Positions 21,285 through 27,228 of a stretch of 27,228 nucleotides of DNA are shown in pieces. The notes beneath the pieces were generated by a model, which saw nothing but the letters and a program-made list of their open reading frames with translations, was not told the origin of the DNA and ran no database searches. The position numbers and the translations under genes were made by a program. Numbering within the stretch: the stretch's first letter is position 1; each line of letters starts with the position of its first letter. Source of the DNA: JALYUA01 sp038229875 (GTDB lineage Bacteria > Acidobacteriota > Thermoanaerobaculia > UBA5066 > Gp7-AA6); NCBI GenBank assembly GCA_038229875.1, contig JBBROA010000053.1, positions 1 to 27,228 on the forward strand, in the 5' to 3' direction.

Positions 21285-23431
21285 TTCACGTCGAAGGGGA
21301 ACGAATTCTCGGCGGTCCTTCCCGCCTTGCCGTCGTCGAGCTTCACGTTCAGCGCGTAGCGGCCCGGGTCGAGTCCCCAGGTCTTGACTTGCAGGAGGAG
21401 CTTTCGCGCACCCGTTTGCTCGTGATCGGACGCCTTCAGGAGTTTCAGCTCCACGCGTCCGTGCGACTTGCCGTCGACCCCGATCGCGCGGCCGGTGTAC
21501 TGCAGGTCCGAGGTCTGCGAGAAGTTGTACCCGATCAGGCAGACCTGCATGGGCTCGCCGCTGCGGCTGGTACCCGCGAGCGCGGTCGGGATGAACGACT
21601 CTCCGGCAATCGAAAACGGGTATTCGCCGGCCGACCCCGTCCCGTGCGGCTTCACTTTGACCATGATCCACTTTCGCCCCTCTTCGAGAAAGAGAGGAGG
21701 CAGCGCGAACGCGGCTGCGGGATCGCTCGGGACCGTCAGTGCGCTCACGGTGACGCCGAAGCGGTCCGTCTCGGCATCGCGCACGAGAGTCCGGAGCATG
21801 TATTTGCCCGGCGGAAGGGCCAGCTCGCCGTAAATCTTGAGCCCGCCGTTCTCGAGCGTGCTCCGCACGCGGGTCAGATCGAGGCCCACGGGCTGGTAGA
21901 GGAAGTCCCGCGTCGTCCCCTTCGCGTCGATCGCGTAGACCGTCACCTCGACGTTCATGGCGGCACCGTCGTGCTTCGCGAGGAGCCGGTCGCCCGGGAT
22001 CTCCACGACGACCGGCACCCGGGCGGGATCTTTGCCGTTTGGAAACGGCGCGGCAACGACCCACGCGGGGAGGTCGGACTTCGGGCTGGCGGAAGCGATC
22101 GCCGAAGACATCAGGAGCTTTCGCTCGATCGGCGTCATCTGCTGGTGGGTCTTCGGCTCGTAATATCCGCTCCGGGCGGATACGCGCCACGCCTTGTTCT
22201 TCACTTTCACTTTCAGGGTGTGAAACTTCCCGTTCTCGGGAATCCGGACGGGTTGAAACGCCAGCAGGTAGATCAGCCCGGTGCGGTCGAGAAGCTTCTC
22301 GAGCCCCGGTCCGAGGTCGTTCGCGTTCTTCAGGAACTCCCCGCCGGTCTGGTCGGCCATCGCGAAGAGCGAATCCTGGCCGTTGACCGGAATGTCCGTG
22401 CCGACGCCGCTCAACGAGACGCCAGTCCGCAGCCCGCCGATGTCGATCGAGTGGATCGTGCAGTCGGACCGGTTAAAAAGCGCGAGAGCCCTGGACATCG
22501 AGGTTTTCAGGTCCGTGTTTCCAAAACGGCTGTCGTTGTCGACCTTCCAGGTCTGGCCGCGGATCGCCCATTCAGCCTCTTTGGCCCCGGCGTTGGTGCC
22601 GGTGGCACCCGAGAGTTCCCGGCTGTCGAACCCTTCGGAAAGATAAAGCACGTGCTTGCGTCCGGGCACCGCGTCGAGCGCCACGGCGAGCTTCGCGAAA
22701 GAGTCGAGCATCCGTCCGACGCGGTCGCGGTAAACAGCGCGCATGCTTTTCTGAAACATGGTCTGCATGTTCTCGAGCGCCTCGCCCATGGCGATGTCGT
22801 TCGCGCCTCCGCCCGCGTCCGTCGCCGTGGCGAAAGCGGCGTCGCTCGTCTGATTCGGAGTGGTGATGAGAAGCCCGCTCGGGTCAGGCGACCGCTCCGA
22901 GAGGTTGGGAAGCCCCAGGGTGTCGACGGCCGCCGCGAGTTGTGTCCGGTCTCCTGTGAAGGGCACCACGAGCCGGACGCCTGTTTCCACCGAATAGGTG
23001 GCCACCGCGGCGGAATCGAGATCCCGCATGCGAGAGACCACGAAGTCGCGCGCCGATTTGCGCGCCGCGACGATTCCCCGCGGCGAAGAAAACGAAAGAT
23101 CGAACAACAGAAGGAAGCGCCGGCTGGCGGCAGGATTGATCGGACCCTCCGCAGGATCGGCCGCCGCCTCAGACCGCCGCTGGTCGAGGACTTCGAATCC
23201 GGTGACGGACTGGACCTTCCCGTCGTCGTAGACCTCGAAATTTTCGGCCTTGAGATTCGGAACGGGGTGGCCGTCTCGGTCCACCACGTTGACGGGCACT
23301 TCAACGACGACCACCCTGGCTTCTTCGCGCACGTTGCTGCGGGTGTCCGGCTTTTCGGGCACCGGGAATCCGGCCGTAGATCCGAAAAGCAGCAAACCGG
23401 CGGCAAGCGCCGCGCGACGGATCGAACGCAT
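21281..23431 (-). CDS. Secreted VWA-domain protein (VWFA-related Acidobacterial type)
   Basis: A 716-residue exported protein. A signal peptide (RR, then a Leu/Ala core, ending near residue 22) is followed by a beta-rich segment with VNVVDRDGHPVPNL (48-60) and ENFEVYDDGK (63-72), characteristic of this family. The von Willebrand factor A domain begins near 104, with the MIDAS motif DLSFS at 111-115 and a LYLSEGFDS strand further on. The second half contains beta-sandwich-like segments with no motif I can name. The start is ATG 23431 with CGGAGG 7 nt upstream; the longer frame to 23485 lacks a signal peptide. It is coupled to the downstream lipoprotein gene. A metal-dependent protein-binding or adhesive role in the periplasm or at the surface is inferred. 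Confidence 0.85.
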   Translation of the reverse strand: MRSIRRAALAAGLLLFGSTAGFPVPEKPDTRSNVREEARVVVVEVPVNVVDRDGHPVPNLKAENFEVYDDGKVQSVTGFEVLDQRRSEAAADPAEGPINPAASRRFLLLFDLSFSSPRGIVAARKSARDFVVSRMRDLDSAAVATYSVETGVRLVVPFTGDRTQLAAAVDTLGLPNLSERSPDPSGLLITTPNQTSDAAFATATDAGGGANDIAMGEALENMQTMFQKSMRAVYRDRVGRMLDSFAKLAVALDAVPGRKHVLYLSEGFDSRELSGATGTNAGAKEAEWAIRGQTWKVDNDSRFGNTDLKTSMSRALALFNRSDCTIHSIDIGGLRTGVSLSGVGTDIPVNGQDSLFAMADQTGGEFLKNANDLGPGLEKLLDRTGLIYLLAFQPVRIPENGKFHTLKVKVKNKAWRVSARSGYYEPKTHQQMTPIERKLLMSSAIASASPKSDLPAWVVAAPFPNGKDPARVPVVVEIPGDRLLAKHDGAAMNVEVTVYAIDAKGTTRDFLYQPVGLDLTRVRSTLENGGLKIYGELALPPGKYMLRTLVRDAETDRFGVTVSALTVPSDPAAAFALPPLFLEEGRKWIMVKVKPHGTGSAGEYPFSIAGESFIPTALAGTSRSGEPMQVCLIGYNFSQTSDLQYTGRAIGVDGKSHGRVELKLLKASDHEQTGARKLLLQVKTWGLDPGRYALNVKLDDGKAGRTAENSFPFDVK

Positions 23432-23522
23432 CTCCCCACCTCCGACGGTATCTTCCGTCCGGGCGCCGGGGACCGCAACCCGCACGGCCCGCCCGCGGCG
23501 GAGAGACCTGCCTCGATTGAAT

Positions 23523-23552
23523 AAAAAAGGCCCGGCGGATTGCCGCCGGGCC
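23523..23552 (-). terminator. Rho-independent terminator of the TonB-dependent receptor gene
   Basis: GGCCCGGCGG (23529-23538) and CCGCCGGGCC (23543-23552) form a perfect 10-bp GC stem with a 4-nt loop. On the minus strand it is followed directly by six T residues (23528-23523). It lies 25 nt after the receptor stop and separates that gene from the VWA gene. Confidence 0.93.
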
Positions 23553-23576
23553 GGAGAAAACTCCCGAAACGGACCC

Positions 23577-26495
23577 TTAGAACGACACGCGTCCGGAGAA
23601 GCGGAAGATCCGGGGAGACTGGGTCTCCTGAATCCTGTTGGTTCCGGTGGCCGCGCTCGCCACGTTCAGCCGCGCATTGCGCTGCGTCACCGTTGTGAGA
23701 TTCAGGACGTTGAAGCAGTCGACGCCGATCGTGGCGGCGATCGTCGAGGTGATGGGGATGTTCTTCTCGAGCCTGAAATCAAGCTGCGAAACCCACCCGT
23801 ACCGGAATGCATCGATCTTCGTGACGTAAACGCGGGAGCTTCCGTCGCGCACGGCCGTGTCGCTGATGTAATACGCGAGCGGGTAGCCCTGCCGGCCGAA
23901 GTAGTTGCCCGCCACTGTGAAGCCGAGCGGCAGCTGATAGGCGCCCGAGAGGTTGAACTGCCATTTCGCCTGCAGGTTGACCTGTCCGAACGATCCGCTT
24001 CCGCCTCCTGCGTTCGGAGCCACGATCCCGCCGTCTTCGCACATGCCGGGGTCGGCGTCCTCACCGCTGTTGTAAATCTTGTTGTTCGGATCGACGCACG
24101 CGCCCGCGCCGACCTTCTGCTTCGGACGGTTGTACGCGAAGTTGCCGCGCATCATCCAGCCGCTCGAAAGCCTCTTGGTCAGCGTGATCTCGGCGCCGTC
24201 GAAATCCTGCGTGTAATTCGGCCGGTTGGTGAAGTACACACCCGGGGGCAGCGTGCCGTTGATCACGTACACGGGAGCCGTGACCACCTGCCCGTTTGGC
24301 AGGGTACCGGTCACCGTGTGGTCCTGATGATACGAGGGGACCTCACCATTCACACTGCGGTAGGAGAAGTAGAAGTCCTTGTAGTGGCGGTGTGTGTAGG
24401 CGACGTCCGCAGCGAAGTTGGCGAAGATCTCGTGGCTGACGCCGACGACGATCTCATCCGTCTTCTGGGACTTCAGATTCGGATCGAGGCGGTTGACGGA
24501 GGCGGGCGAGCTCGGATTCGCCGGGTTGAAATTCACGGTGCGGATCGGCGCGCCCGACGTGTTGATTTCACCGGGCTCGAGGCGGCCGTTGCCGTTGTCG
24601 ACCCACGGATAGTAGGCGTAGGCGATTCCCGGAATCGCCGAGAACTGGCTGTTCGGATAGGAACCGAGCTGGTTGGCGTAGCGTGCGTAGGAGAAACGCG
24701 CCAGAGTGTTTCGCGAGGAGCCGAGAGCATAGGTGGCGCCAAACCGGGGCGAGAGATCTTTCCAGTGCACGCCCTTGACGGGGCCGGCGTCGGCCGCGGG
24801 CAGGATGTCCGGAAAGACCGGGTTGGCGGGCGTCGAGGCGCTTTCGACGATCCCCTTCTGGTTGTCGTACCGCACGCCCAGAGACATCGTCAGGCGGTCG
24901 GCGGTGATCGTGTCGCCCGCGTACGCGCTGTAGTACTGGAGCTCCGTCCGGCTGGAGGATGGACGCGTGATCGCGGCGCAGGACTGAGCCACTCCGCCGA
25001 CCGTGCACGCGTTCGGGCCCCCCGCGATGAACCCGATCAACCCTCCGCCGAACCAGCTCACGTTGCTGCGGATCTCGACGTTCCGGTACGAACCGCCGGC
25101 CTTGATCTCGTGGCCGAGCGCGCCGGTGTTGAAGAAGTAGCTCGCGTTGCCGAGGAGCTGGTGCTGCGGGCGGCCAAAGACGGAATTCGTGAAAGTGTTG
25201 TGCCAGACACCGTCCGCCGTCTGGACGGTCGGGCCGTTTCGGTCGGCGCCTTCAGCCACGAGCTTGAACCCCTCGTCGAAGTAGGAATAGAAGGCGTCGG
25301 CCACGAAGCTCGGCGAGAAGACGTGGTTGTCTTCAATCTTGTAAAGCGCGTTCGGGCCCGTCTGGTCGACCGTCGTCTCAGGCGGACGGGTGATTGAGGC
25401 GCTGCGGCCCTGCTTCTTCTTGTCGCCGCGAAGATAGAAGCCGGTCAGAGCGTTGTTCGAGAACACCTGGAAGTTCAGCTTTCCGTTGATGTCTTCGAGC
25501 GTCGTCTTGTCGGGGAAGTTCGTCACGGTCAGAAGGTCGATCTGCTGGCGCCCGAAGGACCCCCAGAGCCACATGCGGTCTCTCAGGATGGGGCCGCCGA
25601 CCTCGATGCCGTAGTCCTGGATGCCCGTGATCTGGCTGCCGACGAAGTTGCCGTTTCCGGCGGCCGACTGCGTCCGCTCTTCCTGCGTCAGCTGCGGCTT
25701 CGACTGCCATTTCGGATCCGTGTCGAACACGCGCGCCGAGCCGTGGACATCGTTGGTGCCGCGCTTCGTCACCATGTTGATCGTCACGCCCGCGGTCGCG
25801 ATCGAAGGATCGCTGCCGCCCGTGATCGCCTGCATTTCCTGGAAAGAGTCGAAGTCCCAGTACGTCGGGGAGGACGCGCCGGAGCCCATGTCCGAAACGG
25901 TGACACCGTCGAGGTTCCAGCTGCCCTGCGTCGTCTGGGCGCCCTTCGCCATGAAGATCGACTGCTGGCCGCTCATGTTGCCGCCGACGTTCATCCGGTC
26001 CACCTGGACGCCCGGGACCGTCTGCATCACGACCCAGGGGTCGCGCGCGGAGGGAATCATGTCCATTTCCTGGCGGTTGACGACCGCGCCCGTCCCGACC
26101 TTGCGGGTGTCGAGCAGCGGCGCTTCACCGGATACGGTGACGGTCGCCTCGACCTTCGAGAGCTTCATCGCGACACGCATCTCCGTGTTTCGTCCGAGAT
26201 TGACCGCGACATTCTTCTGGTCGACCGAGCTGAACCCGGCGAGCTCCACCTTCACGTTGTAGGAGTCGCCCGGCGCCAGCTGGAGGAAGTGGAAGTCGCC
26301 GCGGCTGTCGCTCGTCACCGTTTGCGGCGCACCGTTGCCGGTGAGAGAGACCGTCGCGCCGGGAAGGGCGCTGCCGTCTTCGGCGACGACCTTGCCGTAG
26401 ACATTCCCACTCTGGGCCTGACCCAGAACGAGCCCGGCCATCGCGAATACCGCGAAGGCCAGCGGAACGATCCGCATGATCCGGAAGTCCTTCAT
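23577..26495 (-). CDS. Oar-like TonB-dependent outer-membrane receptor with carboxypeptidase-regulatory domain
   Basis: A 972-residue outer-membrane protein. It has a signal peptide (hydrophobic core at 9-24, cleavage near LGQA), then a carboxypeptidase-regulatory-like Ig domain at ~30-110 (GKVVAEDGSALPGATVSL), a TonB plug at ~125-235 (QEMDMIPSARDPW, VPGVQVD, LDGVTVSD) and a ~700-residue beta-barrel. It ends in Phe (GRVSF), as expected for BAM-dependent insertion. Family members import large ligands or act as adhesion/processing factors; the ligand here is unknown. An EF-hand-like loop, DNGNGRLEPGE, lies near residue 635 in the barrel and may bind calcium. No SusD-like partner is adjacent. 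The ATG at 26495 has an ideal AAGGAGG at 5 nt spacing. It is transcribed alone from the promoter at 26686-26713 and ended by the terminator at 23523-23552. Confidence 0.93.
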   Translation of the reverse strand: MKDFRIMRIVPLAFAVFAMAGLVLGQAQSGNVYGKVVAEDGSALPGATVSLTGNGAPQTVTSDSRGDFHFLQLAPGDSYNVKVELAGFSSVDQKNVAVNLGRNTEMRVAMKLSKVEATVTVSGEAPLLDTRKVGTGAVVNRQEMDMIPSARDPWVVMQTVPGVQVDRMNVGGNMSGQQSIFMAKGAQTTQGSWNLDGVTVSDMGSGASSPTYWDFDSFQEMQAITGGSDPSIATAGVTINMVTKRGTNDVHGSARVFDTDPKWQSKPQLTQEERTQSAAGNGNFVGSQITGIQDYGIEVGGPILRDRMWLWGSFGRQQIDLLTVTNFPDKTTLEDINGKLNFQVFSNNALTGFYLRGDKKKQGRSASITRPPETTVDQTGPNALYKIEDNHVFSPSFVADAFYSYFDEGFKLVAEGADRNGPTVQTADGVWHNTFTNSVFGRPQHQLLGNASYFFNTGALGHEIKAGGSYRNVEIRSNVSWFGGGLIGFIAGGPNACTVGGVAQSCAAITRPSSSRTELQYYSAYAGDTITADRLTMSLGVRYDNQKGIVESASTPANPVFPDILPAADAGPVKGVHWKDLSPRFGATYALGSSRNTLARFSYARYANQLGSYPNSQFSAIPGIAYAYYPWVDNGNGRLEPGEINTSGAPIRTVNFNPANPSSPASVNRLDPNLKSQKTDEIVVGVSHEIFANFAADVAYTHRHYKDFYFSYRSVNGEVPSYHQDHTVTGTLPNGQVVTAPVYVINGTLPPGVYFTNRPNYTQDFDGAEITLTKRLSSGWMMRGNFAYNRPKQKVGAGACVDPNNKIYNSGEDADPGMCEDGGIVAPNAGGGSGSFGQVNLQAKWQFNLSGAYQLPLGFTVAGNYFGRQGYPLAYYISDTAVRDGSSRVYVTKIDAFRYGWVSQLDFRLEKNIPITSTIAATIGVDCFNVLNLTTVTQRNARLNVASAATGTNRIQETQSPRIFRFSGRVSF

Positions 26496-26499
26496 GATC

Positions 26500-26506
26500 C
26501 CTCCTT
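26500..26506 (-). promoter_or_regulatory. Consensus Shine-Dalgarno of the receptor gene
   Basis: AAGGAGG, read on the minus strand, ends 5 nt before ATG 26495. It is the strongest ribosome binding site in the window and fixes the start against a longer in-frame extension to 26639. Confidence 0.85.
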
Positions 26507-26509
26507 GTT

Positions 26510-26529
26510 CCGTCCGCTTGCGCGAACGG
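26510..26529 (-). promoter_or_regulatory. GNRA-tetraloop hairpin 3 nt upstream of the receptor ribosome binding site
   Basis: On the minus strand CCGTTCGC, loop GCAA, GCGGACGG form 8 pairs (one T-G wobble) capped by a GNRA tetraloop, ending 3 nt before the Shine-Dalgarno. It could stabilise the mRNA or affect ribosome access. Confidence 0.5.
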
Positions 26530-26685
26530 TCCCACACACACTTTTCCCCGATCGGAGCGAGCCCCGAGAGGTTCGACACACGCGACGCGATGATTGAGCT
26601 CTGAATGTTGTCTGCGGAAAATTGCAAGATGAACGCCATCTCCGGCCGAGACGTAAGTTGTTGAAAACCGGGTTCTTCGCCGCGG

Positions 26686-26713
26686 ACTCTATCCCGTCAG
26701 CGTTCGCTGTCAA
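26686..26713 (-). promoter_or_regulatory. Sigma70-type promoter of the receptor gene
   Basis: A perfect TTGACA (26713-26708) and TAGAGT (26691-26686) are separated by 16 nt. An A/T-rich tract directly upstream (26714-26745) resembles an UP element. Transcription would begin near 26679, giving a leader of about 184 nt. Confidence 0.7.
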
Positions 26714-26980
26714 TCAAGTTTTTGAATTTGCATCCAATTAACCCATTCGTTTCGCCGAACTGGACGGTGCCGACCCGGTTGGCGCGACGCGTAACGACCG
26801 CGAGCGCCGGTGCGGCAAAGCGACACGGGAGCCGAGCGGTCACCTCTCAGTCTCAGCTCTCGCCTCAAACACTCACCGGGCTTTCTTCGCCTTGTTCGCC
26901 GCGTTTCTCGCGTCCAACCGCCGGGCTGCTCGCTCTCACGCAACGACACGCACCGGTTGCGCCGCTCCTCGCGCGCGGGC

Positions 26981-26986
26981 TACGAT
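26981..26986 (+). promoter_or_regulatory. -10-like box (TACGAT), probable leaderless start of the peptidase gene
   Basis: TACGAT ends 6 nt before ATG 26993, and the intervening CCTTTG-type bases contain no Shine-Dalgarno. The arrangement matches that of the EF-G-like gene. Confidence 0.4.
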
Positions 26987-26992
26987 CCTTTG

Positions 26993-27228
26993 ATGGTCCT
27001 CGAAAAGTCCGTTTACGTCCGACGGCTTGCCACGATGCGGGAACGCCTCGCTTCTCTTTCCGCGCAGGGCGTCGTCGCCACTCCCTCCTCGAACCTCTTC
27101 TACCTGACGGGAATCGACTTCCATCGAAGCGAGCGGCTGACCGCGCTCTTCCTCTTCCGCGACCGGGAGCCCTTCGTGCTCTGCCCCGCTTTCGAAGCGG
27201 ACCGGTTGCGCGGGATGTCCGCCGTGCC
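26993..27228 (+). CDS. M24-type Xaa-Pro peptidase-like protein, N-terminal fragment
   Basis: Seventy-eight codons are open to the window edge, so the C-terminal catalytic pita-bread domain is not seen. The visible part reads as a creatinase N-terminal domain: a basic amphipathic start (YVRRLATMRERL), VVATPSSNLFYLTGIDF at about 28-44, then ALFLFRDREPFVLCP. The YLTG strand after a Ser-Asn is typical of aminopeptidase P / Xaa-Pro dipeptidase relatives, which cleave peptide bonds next to proline using two metal ions. No signal peptide is present, so it is likely cytoplasmic. Start ATG 26993 is favoured by the -10 box 6 nt upstream. Family assignment rests on the N-terminal domain alone, so the activity is tentative. 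Confidence 0.7.
   Translation, partial: MVLEKSVYVRRLATMRERLASLSAQGVVATPSSNLFYLTGIDFHRSERLTALFLFRDREPFVLCPAFEADRLRGMSAV

Larger units (their letters stand above)
26496..26992. other. 497-bp divergent gap: receptor leader and peptidase promoter
   Basis: No credible gene is present. The left part (26496-26679) is the leader of the receptor mRNA with a GNRA-loop hairpin next to the Shine-Dalgarno. The sigma70 promoter and an A/T-rich upstream tract occupy 26686-26745. From about 26750 to 26980 I see no recognisable element; a -10 box for the peptidase gene closes the gap. Confidence 0.6.

Noticed and set aside
21285..22190. N-terminal extension of the sulfatase-fold gene by ~300 codons
   Set aside because: It runs antiphase through the VWA gene and would bury the lipoprotein signal peptide; the GTG at 21284 fits far better.
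21269..25397. Plus-strand frames of 751 and 715 codons opposite the VWA and receptor genes
   Set aside because: They cover genes with signal peptides and recognised domains on the other strand; no motifs or ribosome binding sites of their own.
26710..26949. A 79-codon minus-strand frame upstream of the receptor promoter
   Set aside because: Arg-rich, no family resemblance and no Shine-Dalgarno; it overlaps the A/T-rich tract and -35 region side of the receptor promoter.
1..27228. CRISPR arrays, tRNA or rRNA genes, insertion sequences, prophage
   Set aside because: No regularly spaced direct repeats of 20-40 bp, no cloverleaf or rRNA-like stretches, and no transposase, integrase or phage structural motifs were recognised in either strand.

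Overview
The window is a high-GC bacterial chromosome segment with dense, well-formed genes and no sign of prophage, transposon, CRISPR array, rRNA or tRNA. An Acidobacteriota member (possibly a Thermoanaerobaculia-like lineage) is the best guess. Four genes point that way: an Oar-like TonB-dependent receptor with an N-terminal carboxypeptidase-regulatory domain, a secreted VWA protein of the 'VWFA-related Acidobacterial' type, a sulfatase-fold lipoprotein with a TPR tail, and a Hanks-type Ser/Thr kinase. The taxonomic call is inference from gene content, not from a marker gene.

Layout. 1-1447 (-): N-terminal part of a Ser/Thr protein kinase, cut by the window edge. 1689-3767 (+): an EF-G-like GTPase, divergent from the kinase. 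3768-4012: a hairpin-rich gap where transcription converges. 4013-12582 (-): one operon in the order tkt-rpiB-tal-pgi-gnd-zwf-pgl, holding the oxidative and nearly all of the non-oxidative pentose phosphate pathway plus glucose-6-phosphate isomerase. Only ribulose-5-phosphate 3-epimerase is absent. 12811-19000 (+), divergent from tkt: glycogen debranching enzyme, glycogen-synthase-like glycosyltransferase, GH57 glucan hydrolase/transferase and cofactor-independent phosphoglycerate mutase. 19137-23431 (-): a VWA protein and an alkaline-phosphatase-superfamily ('sulfatase') TPR lipoprotein, joined by a 4-nt overlap. 23577-26495 (-): the TonB-dependent receptor, with a strong sigma70 promoter, a long leader and a textbook terminator. 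26993-27228 (+): the start of an M24-type (Xaa-Pro peptidase-like) gene, cut by the window edge.

How the genes fit together. The divergent pair of operons around 12.6-12.8 kb forms a central-carbon hub. Glycogen synthesis and breakdown sit on one side, and hexose-phosphate entry into NADPH and pentose production on the other, with gpmI linking to lower glycolysis. The right-hand third is cell-envelope oriented: a receptor, a secreted VWA protein and a lipoprotein.

Most of the window is ordinary metabolism and I do not see a clearly new defence or mobile system. The points most worth a second look are: the replacement of the formylglycine cysteine by Thr in the sulfatase-like protein and its coupling to the VWA gene; TANNNT boxes placed 6-7 nt before start codons that lack a Shine-Dalgarno sequence (leaderless candidates); one heptamer tandem-repeat family in two intergenic regions; tal and pgi as overlapping separate genes where other bacteria have a fusion; and the structured leader of the receptor gene.
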